Assembly (NCBI RefSeq): GCF_026342015.1
Contig: NZ_JAPENL010000002.1
Location: 2,423,001-2,487,000 of the forward strand
Source: Micromonospora lupini
GTDB lineage: Bacteria; Actinomycetota; Actinomycetes; Mycobacteriales; Micromonosporaceae
DNA length: 64,000 bases
Reading direction: 5' to 3'
Part shown: piece by piece, positions 9,264 to 17,519 of the stretch
Numbering within the stretch: position 1 is the first letter of the stretch
Layout of the letters: each line of letters starts with the position of its first letter
Made by a program: the position numbers and the translations under genes
The notes under the pieces: model-generated
Told to the model about the DNA's origin: nothing
What the model saw: only the letters and a program-made list of their open reading frames with translations
The model's database searches: none

Positions 9264-11273
9264 GTGGGTGACGTGCTGTGGACGCCGCCGGCGGACGTGC
9301 TCGAGCGGTCCCGGATCGGCGACTACCTGCGCTGGCTGCGGGAGCACCGTGGGCTGGACTTCGCCGACTACGACGAGCTGTGGCGGTGGTCGGTCACCGA
9401 CCTGGACGCGTTCTGGCGCTCGATCTGGGATCACTTCGAGGTGATCGCGCACACCCCGCCGACCGCCACGCTGGCCGAGCGGGGAATGCCCGGGGCCTGC
9501 TGGTTCCCCGGCGCCACCCTCAACTACGCCGAGAACGTGCTGCGGATGCCGGGCCGCGCCGACGACGATCCCGTGGTCATCGCGCACGGCCAGACCCGGC
9601 CGCCGGTCACCCTCACCGCCGCAGAGCTGCGCGAGCAGGTCCGCCGGGTGTCGGCAGGTCTGCGCCGGCTCGGCGTCACCGCCGGTGACCGCGTGGCGGC
9701 GTACGCCCCCAACATTCCCGAGACGTACGTCCTGCTGCTGGCCACTGCGAGCCTGGGCGCAATCTTCTCGTCCTGCGCGCCGGAGTTCGGCACCCGCAGC
9801 GTCACCGACCGCTGGCAGCAGATCGAGCCGACGGTGCTTGTCGCCGTGGACGGCTACCGCTACGGCGACAAGCCTGTGGACCGCCGCGCCGAGGTCGCCG
9901 CGATCCGGGCCGCCCTGCCGTCACTGCGTCACACAGTGAGCATCGGCTACCTCGACCCGACGGGTACCGCGCCTGAGGGCGCGCTGGGCTGGGCCGAGCT
10001 GGCCGCGCCCACCGACGAGCAGTTGACGTTCACGCCGGTGCCGTTCGACCACCCGCTGTACGTGCTCTACTCCTCGGGCACCACAGGCCTGCCGAAGCCG
10101 ATCGTGCACGGGCACGGCGGCATCCTGCTGGAACACCTGAAGATGCTCGCCCTGCACCACGACCTCGGCCCGGCCGACAGGTTCTTCTGGTTCACCACCA
10201 CCGGCTGGATGATGTGGAACTTCCTGGTCTCCGGGCCGGCGGTGGGCGCGGCCATCGTGCTCTTCGACGGCAACCCGGGGGTCCGGGCGGAGCCCGGCCG
10301 GCCGGCGGAGCCCGACCTGGGCGCGCTGTGGCGGCTGGCGGCGGAGAGCGGCACCACGTACTTCGGCACCTCGGCCCCCTTCCTGCTGGCCTGCCGCAAG
10401 GCCGGCCTGGTGCCCCGCGAGGTCGCCGACCTGTCCGCGCTGCGCGGCGTCGGCTCCACAGGCGCGCCGCTGCCCGCCGAGGGCTTTCACTGGGTGTACG
10501 ACACCGTCGGCGACCAGGTGCAGCTCCAGTCGCTGTCGGGCGGCACCGACGTGTGCACGGGCTTCGTCGGCGGGGTGCCGCTGCTGCCGGTGTACGCCGG
10601 TGAGATCGCCTGCCGCGCGTTGGGCGCCAAGGTGGAGGCCCGCTCGGCCGACGGCACCCCGGTGATCGGCGAGCTGGGCGAGCTGGTGATCACCGAGCCG
10701 ATGCCGAGCATGCCGGTGGGCTTCTGGAACGACCTGGACGGCAGCCGCTACGCCGAGGCGTACTTCTCCGTCTACCCGGGCGTCTGGCGGCACGGCGACT
10801 GGATCACCATCAACTCCCGGGGCGGCTGCGTGATCACCGGGCGCTCCGACGCCACCCTCAACCGCGGCGGGGTGCGTCTCGGCACCGCCGAGTTCTATTC
10901 GGTGGTCGAGGGCCTCGACGAGGTCGTCGACTCGGTGGTGGTGCACCTGGAGGACGACGAGGGCGGTGCCGGCGAGCTGCTGCTCTTCGTGGTGCTTGCC
11001 GACGGGCTGACACTTGACGACGCGCTGCGGAAGAAGATCTGCCGCGAGCTGCGTACCGCTCTCTCACCCCGGCACGTGCCCGACGAGATCCACCAGGTAC
11101 GCGCCGTGCCCCGGACCCTCTCGGCGAAGAAGCTTGAGGTGCCGGTCAAGAAGATCCTCACCGGCACCCCGGTCGACCAGGCCGCCGCGAGGGGCGCGCT
11201 GGTGAACCCCGAGTCCCTGGCGTCCTTCGCCACCTTCGCCGAACGCCGAACCGCAGTCCGGCGGCCCGCCTGA
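9264..11273 (+). CDS. Acetoacetyl-CoA synthetase
   Basis: This ATP-dependent ligase activates acetoacetate to acetoacetyl-CoA through an AMP intermediate. The 669-residue protein belongs to the ANL superfamily. It has the acetoacetyl-CoA synthetase N-terminal cap (WTPPADVLERSRI ... FWRSIWDHF), the ATP-binding loop YSSGTTGLPKPIVHGHGG, the TTTGWMMWN substrate motif, and the C-terminal A8/A10 region GRSDATLNRGGVRLGTAEFY with the terminal lysine region SAKKLEVPVKKI. The GTG at 9264 follows GGAGGG at a spacing of about 8 nt; the frame is open further upstream but has no ribosome site there. The length matches the family (about 650). Confidence 0.92.
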   Translation: MGDVLWTPPADVLERSRIGDYLRWLREHRGLDFADYDELWRWSVTDLDAFWRSIWDHFEVIAHTPPTATLAERGMPGACWFPGATLNYAENVLRMPGRADDDPVVIAHGQTRPPVTLTAAELREQVRRVSAGLRRLGVTAGDRVAAYAPNIPETYVLLLATASLGAIFSSCAPEFGTRSVTDRWQQIEPTVLVAVDGYRYGDKPVDRRAEVAAIRAALPSLRHTVSIGYLDPTGTAPEGALGWAELAAPTDEQLTFTPVPFDHPLYVLYSSGTTGLPKPIVHGHGGILLEHLKMLALHHDLGPADRFFWFTTTGWMMWNFLVSGPAVGAAIVLFDGNPGVRAEPGRPAEPDLGALWRLAAESGTTYFGTSAPFLLACRKAGLVPREVADLSALRGVGSTGAPLPAEGFHWVYDTVGDQVQLQSLSGGTDVCTGFVGGVPLLPVYAGEIACRALGAKVEARSADGTPVIGELGELVITEPMPSMPVGFWNDLDGSRYAEAYFSVYPGVWRHGDWITINSRGGCVITGRSDATLNRGGVRLGTAEFYSVVEGLDEVVDSVVVHLEDDEGGAGELLLFVVLADGLTLDDALRKKICRELRTALSPRHVPDEIHQVRAVPRTLSAKKLEVPVKKILTGTPVDQAAARGALVNPESLASFATFAERRTAVRRPA

Positions 11274-11291
11274 AGGTTCCGGCGGGGCAGC

Positions 11292-11981
11292 TCACGGGAG
11301 GGTGTGGGTGACCTTCTCCGTGGTCCGGCGGCCCGCCAGGCGGGCTGGGTCGAGGTTGGCGCAGAGGACAACGGTGGCAGCCCGGGTCAGGGGAGCCAGC
11401 AGCCAGTCGACCGGGTCGGGATAGCGGGCGGCGTCGACGAGCACCCGTGCGCCGGGTTCGATGCCCAGCTCCGTGGCGCGGGTCTCGGCGCGGGCCAGCA
11501 GTTGCGCGTCGGCGGGGCCGGGACCTGACTGCGGGGTGAAGTGGTCGCCGTGCCCGCGCACCTCGACCACGTAGTCGGCGAAGCCGGGCGGCACCTGTCG
11601 CAGCGGGGCGGCGAGCGGGGCGAGGCCCAGGGCGTACCGCTCGTCGGCGGACCAGGACTGTGCCTCGTCGAGCCGGTCGGCGGCGGCGAAGAGAACGTCC
11701 ACCGCGCCCGGTGTGTCGACGACTGTCACCTTGGCCGACCAGCATCCAAGCAGCACGGCGGCGGTCTGCCAGTGCGGAGGGAGCAGCACGCCTGCCGGTG
11801 TGCCCGGCGCGAGGCCGACCTCGTCGACGAGGAGGTTGGCGGTCTTCGACACCCAGTTCGCGACTGTGGCGCCGGAGAGTTCGGTGCGGTCGCCGGTGGA
11901 GTCGTCGTACCAGGTCAGCAGCGGTCGGGTCGGGTCGGACGCGATCGCGTCGGCGAACACCCGGGCAATGTTGTCGGCCAT
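11292..11981 (-). CDS. TIGR03089 family protein
   Basis: A 229-residue protein found across Actinobacteria as the TIGR03089 family. It looks like a shortened adenylate-forming enzyme: the N-terminal section (PLLTWYDDSTGDRTELSGATVANWVSKTANLL) matches the start of AMP-ligases, but the ATP-binding loop and the C-terminal lid are absent. It is therefore not expected to be an active ligase by itself. The ATG at 11981 (MADNIARVF) fits the family start; a GTG/ATG further upstream adds 16 Ser/Gly-rich residues. It ends tail-to-tail with the acetoacetyl-CoA synthetase gene and is divergent from the glycosyltransferase gene. Confidence 0.82.
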   Translation of the reverse strand: MADNIARVFADAIASDPTRPLLTWYDDSTGDRTELSGATVANWVSKTANLLVDEVGLAPGTPAGVLLPPHWQTAAVLLGCWSAKVTVVDTPGAVDVLFAAADRLDEAQSWSADERYALGLAPLAAPLRQVPPGFADYVVEVRGHGDHFTPQSGPGPADAQLLARAETRATELGIEPGARVLVDAARYPDPVDWLLAPLTRAATVVLCANLDPARLAGRRTTEKVTHTLP

Positions 11982-12067
11982 CGGCGCGAACGATACGCCT
12001 CCGCCGCCCGTACTCGATGACGATGACAAGTCGGCGTACCGTCGGGTCGCAGTCAGCGTCGGCCCCG

Positions 12068-12096
12068 CACTCCGGCGTAGGCTTTACCCCGGAGTG
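12068..12096. promoter_or_regulatory. Inverted repeat upstream of glycosyltransferase
   Basis: CACTCCGG and CCGGAGTG are separated by 13 nt, 36 nt before the glycosyltransferase start. It could be an operator or an mRNA hairpin; no specific regulator is recognised. Confidence 0.35.
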
Positions 12097-12132
12097 TTGT
12101 TCCCCACAGACCCACCTTCAAGGAGTCGCCCC

Positions 12133-13278
12133 GTGACCGCCGGTCGCCCGCCCCGCGTGCTCATCGACGCCACGAGTGTCCCCGCCGACCGTGGTGGCGT
12201 CGGTCGATACGTCGACGGTCTGCTCGGTGCCCTCGGCAAGGTGTGCGGGTCGGGGGTGGAATTGGCAGTGGTGAGTCTGCGCACCGACCTGGAGCGCTAC
12301 ACCCGGATGCTGCCCGGTGCGGAGGTCATCCCCGCCCCGGCCGCAGTGGCGCACCGCCCGGCCCGGCTCGCCTGGGAGCAGACCGGCCTGCCGTTGCTCG
12401 CTCAGCAGGTCGGCGCGCACGTGCTGCACTCGCCCTTCTACACCTGCCCACTGCGGGCCGGGTGCCCGGTCACGGTCACCGTGCACGACGCGACGTTCTT
12501 CACCGAGCCGGAGCACTACGACAAGTCCCGTCGCACGTTCTTCCGTAGCGCCATCAAGACCTCAATGCGTCGCGCCAACCGGGTGATCGTGCCCAGCAAG
12601 GCCACCCGGGACGAGCTGATCCGGCTGCTCGACGCCGACCCGACCCGCATCGACGTGGCCTACCACGGTGTCGACCACGACGCCTTCCACGCGCCCAGCG
12701 AGGAGGAGAAGGCCCGCGTGCGCGCCCGGCTGGGGCTGGGCAACAGCACCTACGTCGCCTTCCTGGGCGCCAAGGAGCCGCGCAAGAACGTGCCCAACCT
12801 GATCCGCGGCTGGGCCCGTGCGGTGGCCGACCGGGTCGATCCGCCGGCCCTGGTGATCGCCGGTGGGCAGGGGCACGACGACGACATCGACCGGGCGGTG
12901 GCCGAGGTCCCGTCCCACCTGCGGCTGCTGCGCCCCGGCTACCTGCGCTACGCCGACCTGCCCGGCTTCCTCGGCGGCGCTCTGGTGGCTGCCTATCCCT
13001 CCTACGGCGAGGGTTTCGGGCTGCCGATCCTGGAGGCGATGGCGTGCGCCGCTCCGGTGCTGACCACCCCCCGGCTGTCGCTGCCGGAGGTGGGCGGCGA
13101 CGCGGTGGCGTACACGTCGGAGGACGCCGAGCAGATCGGCACCGACCTGGCGGCCCTGCTCGACGACGAGCAGCGTCGGTTGTCGCTGGCCAAGGCCGGC
13201 TTCGACCGGGCCAAGGAGTTCACCTGGGAGTCCAGCGCCGAGGTGCACATCGCCGCGTGGAGTCGCGCCCGATCGTGA
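12133..13278 (+). CDS. Glycosyltransferase family 4 (GT-B), probable mannosyltransferase
   Basis: A 381-residue GT-B enzyme that would transfer a sugar from a nucleotide donor to a lipid- or glycan-linked acceptor. The N-terminal domain has GGVGRYVDGLL; the C-terminal domain has FLGAKEPRKNVPNLI and the donor-binding PSYGEGFGLPILEAMACAAPV, with the E-x7-E motif of GT4. The GTG at 12133 follows AAGGAG at the right distance. Position next to manC suggests GDP-mannose as donor, which is inference. A rhamnosyltransferase (wbbL1) occupies the corresponding place in mycobacteria. Confidence 0.88.
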   Translation: MTAGRPPRVLIDATSVPADRGGVGRYVDGLLGALGKVCGSGVELAVVSLRTDLERYTRMLPGAEVIPAPAAVAHRPARLAWEQTGLPLLAQQVGAHVLHSPFYTCPLRAGCPVTVTVHDATFFTEPEHYDKSRRTFFRSAIKTSMRRANRVIVPSKATRDELIRLLDADPTRIDVAYHGVDHDAFHAPSEEEKARVRARLGLGNSTYVAFLGAKEPRKNVPNLIRGWARAVADRVDPPALVIAGGQGHDDDIDRAVAEVPSHLRLLRPGYLRYADLPGFLGGALVAAYPSYGEGFGLPILEAMACAAPVLTTPRLSLPEVGGDAVAYTSEDAEQIGTDLAALLDDEQRRLSLAKAGFDRAKEFTWESSAEVHIAAWSRARS

Positions 13279-13342
13279 CCGTTCGGGCCCTCTCGTGGTG
13301 ACCCGTGCCACTGCGCGGGGATGCGTCGGGCATGATGTGCGG

Positions 13343-14434
13343 ATGCTTTATGCGGTCATCCCGGCAGGTGGCAGCGGCACAAGGTTGTGGCCGTTGTCCC
13401 GCGCCGGCCACCCCAAGTTCCTCCACCCGCTGACCGGCACCAGCGCCTCGCTGCTCCAGGCGACCGTGGAACGGCTCGCGCCGCTCACCACGCCGGATCG
13501 GACCCTTGTGGTCACCGGCGCCGCGCACGTCGCGGCGGTCGCCCGGCAGCTGACCGGGCTGCCGGAGGAGAACATCCTGGTCGAGCCGTCCCCTCGGGAT
13601 TCCTGTGCGGCGATCGCGCTGGCCGCGGCGGTGATCGCGCAGCGTGACCCGGACGCGGTGATGGGCAGCTTCGCGGCCGACCACCTGATCCGCGACCCCG
13701 ACAGCTGGGTGCGCACGGTGCAGGAGGCGGTCCGGGGGGCCGAGCACGGCATGCTGATGACTGTCGGCATCACCCCGACCAGGCCGGAGACCGGCTACGG
13801 CTACCTGGAGACCGGCGACGAGACCGAGGGCACGCCGTGGCGCACGGTGGCCGAGTTCAAGGAGAAGCCGGCCGCAGAGGTCGCCGAGGCGTACGTCCGT
13901 TCGGGCCGGCACCTGTGGAACGCGAGCATGTTCGTGTGGCGGGTGGACGTGTTCCTCGCCGAGTTGGCCCGCCAGCAGCCGGCGCTGCACGCGGGCGTCA
14001 CGGCGATCGCCGCCGCCTGGGGCACCCCGGAGCAGGACGACGTGCTCGGCACGGTCTGGCCGACGCTGCCGAAGATCTCCGTCGACTACGCGGTGATGGA
14101 GGGCGCGGCCACAGCGGGTCGGGTCGCCACCGTGCCGGGCGACTTCGGCTGGAACGACGTCGGTGACTTCCACACCCTGGGTGACGTGCTGCCGGCCGAC
14201 GACGCGGGCAACGTGGTGCTCGGCACCGACGCCAAGCCGGGCGTGCTCCTGCGGGACACCGCCAACCTGGTGGTGGTGCCGCAGTCGGGTCGTTTGGTGG
14301 CCGTCCTCGGTGTGCGCGACCTGATCGTGGTGGACACTCCCGATGCGGTGCTGGTCTGCCCGCGCGACCGGGCCCAGGACGTCAAGCTCCTGGTCGACGA
14401 GCTGAAGGAGCGGGGCGAAGAGGGCTACGTCTGA
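13343..14434 (+). CDS. manC: Mannose-1-phosphate guanylyltransferase
   Basis: This enzyme makes GDP-mannose from mannose-1-phosphate and GTP. The 363-residue protein starts with the nucleotidyltransferase signature PAGGSGTRLWPLSR and includes the FAADH metal-binding region, ETGYGYLE, VAEFKEKP and the sugar-binding WNASMFVWR and GDFGWNDVGD segments. It is the short form without the fused isomerase domain; isomerisation is supplied by ManA at 48021. The ATG at 13343 places the signature at residue 6 as in relatives. No ribosome site is visible, so it may be leaderless. Its 3' end overlaps the convergent Nudix gene by 53 bp. Confidence 0.93.
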   Translation: MLYAVIPAGGSGTRLWPLSRAGHPKFLHPLTGTSASLLQATVERLAPLTTPDRTLVVTGAAHVAAVARQLTGLPEENILVEPSPRDSCAAIALAAAVIAQRDPDAVMGSFAADHLIRDPDSWVRTVQEAVRGAEHGMLMTVGITPTRPETGYGYLETGDETEGTPWRTVAEFKEKPAAEVAEAYVRSGRHLWNASMFVWRVDVFLAELARQQPALHAGVTAIAAAWGTPEQDDVLGTVWPTLPKISVDYAVMEGAATAGRVATVPGDFGWNDVGDFHTLGDVLPADDAGNVVLGTDAKPGVLLRDTANLVVVPQSGRLVAVLGVRDLIVVDTPDAVLVCPRDRAQDVKLLVDELKERGEEGYV

Positions 14435-15020
14435 GGGCCGCGAGGGCGGGCGTGACCAGTTGTGCCGTCCCGCCGGCAAGCGGTTCCGGCAGCCGCTCCG
14501 GTGGGAACCACCCCAACGCCTCGGCCTCGTCGCTGACCTGCTCCACCGCGCCGGGCGGGGCTACCACGGCGAACCGGACGTCGTAGTGGCGTGACCCGCC
14601 CTGGCAGAGCACCTCGTGCACGTCGATGTCGATCGGCACCGGGTCGATGCGCAGGCCGGCGATGCCGGACTCCTCGGTGGCCTCGCGCAGCGCGGCCCCG
14701 ACCAGGGTCTGGTCGACGGGCTCACAGTGCCCGCCGAGCTGCACCCAGAGGCCGAACTTGGCGTGCAGGCAGAGCAGCACCCGGGAGCCGGTCGGGTCCA
14801 GCACCAGCGTGCTGGCGGTGACGTGGCCGGGGCGGTGCTGCCGGGTCATCGCGACCGGCCCGGCGGCGAGCAGCGCGAGGGTCTGGTCCCGCGTGTCGGC
14901 CGCCGCGGGGCTGGTCGGCTGCCAGCCTTCGAGCAGCGCGACGGCGTCGGCGTGCAGCGTCGCGTACGACGCGGGATCGGTGGGGTCGACGGCGGGTCCG
15001 GTGAGCGCGGTGTCAGGCAC
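14382..15020 (-). CDS. Nudix hydrolase
   Basis: A 212-residue protein with a Nudix fold. The Nudix box is GGHCEPVDQTLVGAALREATEESGI in outline (G-x5-E-x7-REATEES), so the metal-binding REATEES core is intact. The N terminus (about 60 residues) is helical. A predicted GTG start at 15020 lies 40 bp from the divergent GTG of the next gene. Substrate is unknown: nucleoside diphosphate derivatives are the general class. It overlaps the manC 3' end by 53 bp in tail-to-tail orientation, so neither gene can have a terminator of its own there. Confidence 0.85.
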   Translation of the reverse strand: MPDTALTGPAVDPTDPASYATLHADAVALLEGWQPTSPAAADTRDQTLALLAAGPVAMTRQHRPGHVTASTLVLDPTGSRVLLCLHAKFGLWVQLGGHCEPVDQTLVGAALREATEESGIAGLRIDPVPIDIDVHEVLCQGGSRHYDVRFAVVAPPGAVEQVSDEAEALGWFPPERLPEPLAGGTAQLVTPALAALRRSPLRPAPSARRPGA

Positions 15021-15059
15021 CCCGTCACTGTACGAGCGCGCCCTCCGTACTCTGGCGCG

Positions 15060-16106
15060 GTGAACCTGCGACTCGTCGAATTCGTGGTGGCCGGCAACGA
15101 GGCCAGCGATCTGCTGCCGGTGCGGTCGTCGGCCCTGCTGCGGTCGTACGGTGCTCGGCGGGGTTTCTGGACGGTGCTGGACGAGGGCCCGGTGGAGCGC
15201 TGCCTGGCCCTGCTGCTGGAGTTGGACGACGGTTCGTGGACGGCCCGGCACGTCACGGCGGACGCCGGGGCCGAGAACGGCCGGACCGAGGACGGTGAGG
15301 CGCTCGCCCACCACGACGGCTGGGTGTACGTCTTCGGCTCCCACTTCGGCTCGAAGGCCGGCCCGCTGCGCCCCCGTCGGGCGTTCGTGGCCCGCTTCCG
15401 CGAGGACGACGCGGCGGCCGGCCCGCTGCCGGTGCACGTGGTGCGCAACCGGTTCCGGCTGCACCGGGCGGTGAACGACGCCCTCGCCGCGTCGCCGTTG
15501 ACCCTGCTGCCGGCGGGGGAGCGGGTGCGCGACCGGTTCATCGTGGAGACCCTGGCCCGGGGGACCAGCCGGGCGAAGAGTTGGGTGAGTCGCCTGGCCC
15601 CGGACGACCTGCCGTTGAACGTGGAGGCCGCGGCCTTCACCCCGGAGGGCACGGTGCTGCTCGGGTTGCGGTTCCCGGTCACCGAGGCGGGCGAGCCGAT
15701 CCTGGTGGAGGTGTCCGGGGTGCCGGGCATGTTCGCCGCGGATCCGGTGTGGCCCCGGGCGCTGGGGGCGTACGCGGTGACCGGGGTGACCCCGCCGGGA
15801 GAGCTGACCGGCTTCCGGGCGATGGTGCCGACGCCAGACGGCGGGTACGCGGCCGTGATCGGCTCGATCGACGCGCTGGGCAAGGGGTCGGTGCTGCTCG
15901 ACGACCATCCGGGAGGGGGTGCGGTCACGTCCCGGCACGTGCGGTTCCGGCTCCCGGAGGGGCGGACGGACGACTCGTGCCGACTGAAGGGTGAGCTGGC
16001 GGCCGACCTGGCGCCGTTCCACCACGTCGAGGGCCTGGCCGAGCTGGACGGGCGGCCGTTCTACGTCACGGACGAGGACCACCGGGTCGCGCTCTGGGTC
16101 GGCTGA
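15060..16106 (+). CDS. Conserved hypothetical protein (beta-propeller-like)
   Basis: A 348-residue soluble protein without signal peptide or membrane helix. It shows repeating short beta-strand patterns (WVYVFGSHFG, FTPEGTVLLGLRFP, YAAVIGSIDALGKGSVLLDDH, HHVEGLAELDGRPFYVTDEDH). The last motif (HHVEGLAEL) resembles the DUF3616 family, where such strands form a propeller. Assignment to that family is tentative and no catalytic activity is proposed. The start GTG at 15060 is only 40 bp from the divergent Nudix start and lacks a ribosome site, suggesting leaderless translation. Confidence 0.75.
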   Translation: MNLRLVEFVVAGNEASDLLPVRSSALLRSYGARRGFWTVLDEGPVERCLALLLELDDGSWTARHVTADAGAENGRTEDGEALAHHDGWVYVFGSHFGSKAGPLRPRRAFVARFREDDAAAGPLPVHVVRNRFRLHRAVNDALAASPLTLLPAGERVRDRFIVETLARGTSRAKSWVSRLAPDDLPLNVEAAAFTPEGTVLLGLRFPVTEAGEPILVEVSGVPGMFAADPVWPRALGAYAVTGVTPPGELTGFRAMVPTPDGGYAAVIGSIDALGKGSVLLDDHPGGGAVTSRHVRFRLPEGRTDDSCRLKGELAADLAPFHHVEGLAELDGRPFYVTDEDHRVALWVG

Positions 16107-16148
16107 GCGGGTAGGCGCACCATGGCGATGGGGTGACCGGACGGCACC

Positions 16149-16170
16149 TCTGCGGAGCAAGGGCCGCAGA
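16149..16170 (+). terminator. Small hairpin after hypothetical gene
   Basis: TCTGCGG and CCGCAGA form a perfect 7-bp stem with an 8-nt loop, 43 nt after the stop codon. The rest of the 290-nt gap to the next gene is C-rich with no further feature that I can name. Confidence 0.4.
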
Positions 16171-16396
16171 CCCTCGTGGTGCCGCCCGATCACCGGTCCC
16201 TCCCCGGTCCCCGGTGCCCCGGCACCGGACGCGTCCATGACGTGTCGGGTGCCGTGCTCGGGCACTGGAAGCATGCCTAACTGGGCCCGGGGGCGTCGAG
16301 GTTTTTCAGTCCAGGCTTAAAGATGGAGATAACTGCCGGCCGGGTAGAGTCGAACGGTCGCCCGGCATCCCTCTGCCGGCGACACGGGAGCGCTCC

Positions 16397-17395
16397 ATGC
16401 TGAAGATCCACTTTTCCGGCGAGGACATTCTCCGGACCCGGGTGGCGCCGGCGGCCGACCCGGTCTGGGAGCTGGTCCTCAGCCTGCACGTGTTGCAGGG
16501 CCGCAACCGCGATCCGCTGACCTCGACCTGGCGGCGCACCGTGACCCGCGGGCTGCGCCAGGACGTGTCCTCCGAGCAGCTCCGACTACTCTTCGCCCTG
16601 AACCCGCCGCGCGGCTACTTCCCCGACTTCCTCACCCCGTACGCAAGTGTCGACGGTTTCGAGGCGGGGCTGGAGGCGGTTCGCAGCACGCCGATCGAGC
16701 TGCTCCAGCGGGACCTGACCCTGGTGGCGGCCGACAACCAACTGCCGGCCTCGGCCTCCGCGCTGGCCCGAGGTGACGTGGCGACGCTGCGTCACCTCGC
16801 CGATTCGATGGAGCAGTACCGGTCGCTGGCGATCGGCCCGTACTGGAGCCGGATCCAGTCGGCGGTGGCGGCGGACCGCACCCGCCGCGCGCGGGCCCTG
16901 CTCGACGGCGGCGTCGAGGGGCTGTTGGCGAGCCTCCGCCCACGGTTGCGCTGGGACAGCGGGGTGCTTGAGGTGCGCGACTATCCGCACAGCCGGGAGC
17001 TGCACCTGGACGGCCGAGGGCTGCTCCTGGTGCCGTCGTTCTTCTGCGCGGGCACCCCTGTCGCCCTGCTCGATCCGGCGCTGCCGCCGGTGCTGGTCTA
17101 CCCGGTGGATCGGCTGGGCGGGCTCGCCACGACCGACGGCGAGGCGCTGGCCGAGTCGAGCGCGGGCCGCGAGTCGCTGGCCGCGCTGCTCGGCCGGACC
17201 AGGGCGGCGGTGCTGGAGGCCAGCGACGACGGCTGCACGACCGGCGAGGTGGCCCGCCGGCTCAACATCTCACCGGCGGCGGCCAGCCAGCACGCCACAG
17301 TGCTGCGCAACGCCGGCCTGCTCGTCAGTCACCGCGACCGCAACACCGTGCTGCACACGCTGACCCCGCTGGGCCGGGCCGTACTGGACGCGTGA
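16397..17395 (+). CDS. ArsR/SmtB-type winged-helix transcriptional regulator
   Basis: A 332-residue protein of the Streptomyces-type ArsR regulators: a long N-terminal domain (about 240 residues, DUF5937-like) and a C-terminal winged helix. The helix-turn-helix is CTTGEVARRLNISPAAASQHATVLRNAGLL in outline, with recognition helix AAASQHATVLR and wing HRDRNTVLHTLTPLG. No cysteine cluster of metal-sensing ArsR proteins is present, so it probably binds an organic ligand or none. The ATG at 16397 begins MLKIHF, the common start in this subfamily. No target gene is adjacent: it ends convergent to fbiB. Confidence 0.85.
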   Translation: MLKIHFSGEDILRTRVAPAADPVWELVLSLHVLQGRNRDPLTSTWRRTVTRGLRQDVSSEQLRLLFALNPPRGYFPDFLTPYASVDGFEAGLEAVRSTPIELLQRDLTLVAADNQLPASASALARGDVATLRHLADSMEQYRSLAIGPYWSRIQSAVAADRTRRARALLDGGVEGLLASLRPRLRWDSGVLEVRDYPHSRELHLDGRGLLLVPSFFCAGTPVALLDPALPPVLVYPVDRLGGLATTDGEALAESSAGRESLAALLGRTRAAVLEASDDGCTTGEVARRLNISPAAASQHATVLRNAGLLVSHRDRNTVLHTLTPLGRAVLDA

Positions 17396-17400
17396 CCCCC

Positions 17401-17477
17401 TCTCCGCCCGTCGATCATGTTGTTGTTGCCCGGCACCTCGGCGTGTCAGGGCAACAACTTCATGATCGACGCGGAGA
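17401..17477. repeat. Long palindromic element between convergent genes
   Basis: The left arm CGTCGATCATG-TTGTTGTTGCCC and the right arm GGGCAACAACTT-CATGATCGACG pair over about 23 bp around a 17-nt loop. A further TCTCCGC/GCGGAGA pairing lies outside. It starts 6 nt after the ArsR-type gene stop and lies between it and the end of fbiB, so it can serve as a bidirectional terminator. Its AT-containing arms are unlike the local terminators, which suggests a dispersed repeat. Confidence 0.7.
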
Positions 17478-17519
17478 GCGGCTACGCCGGGTCGGGAGGG
17501 CGGGCGGGGTTGGGGATGG

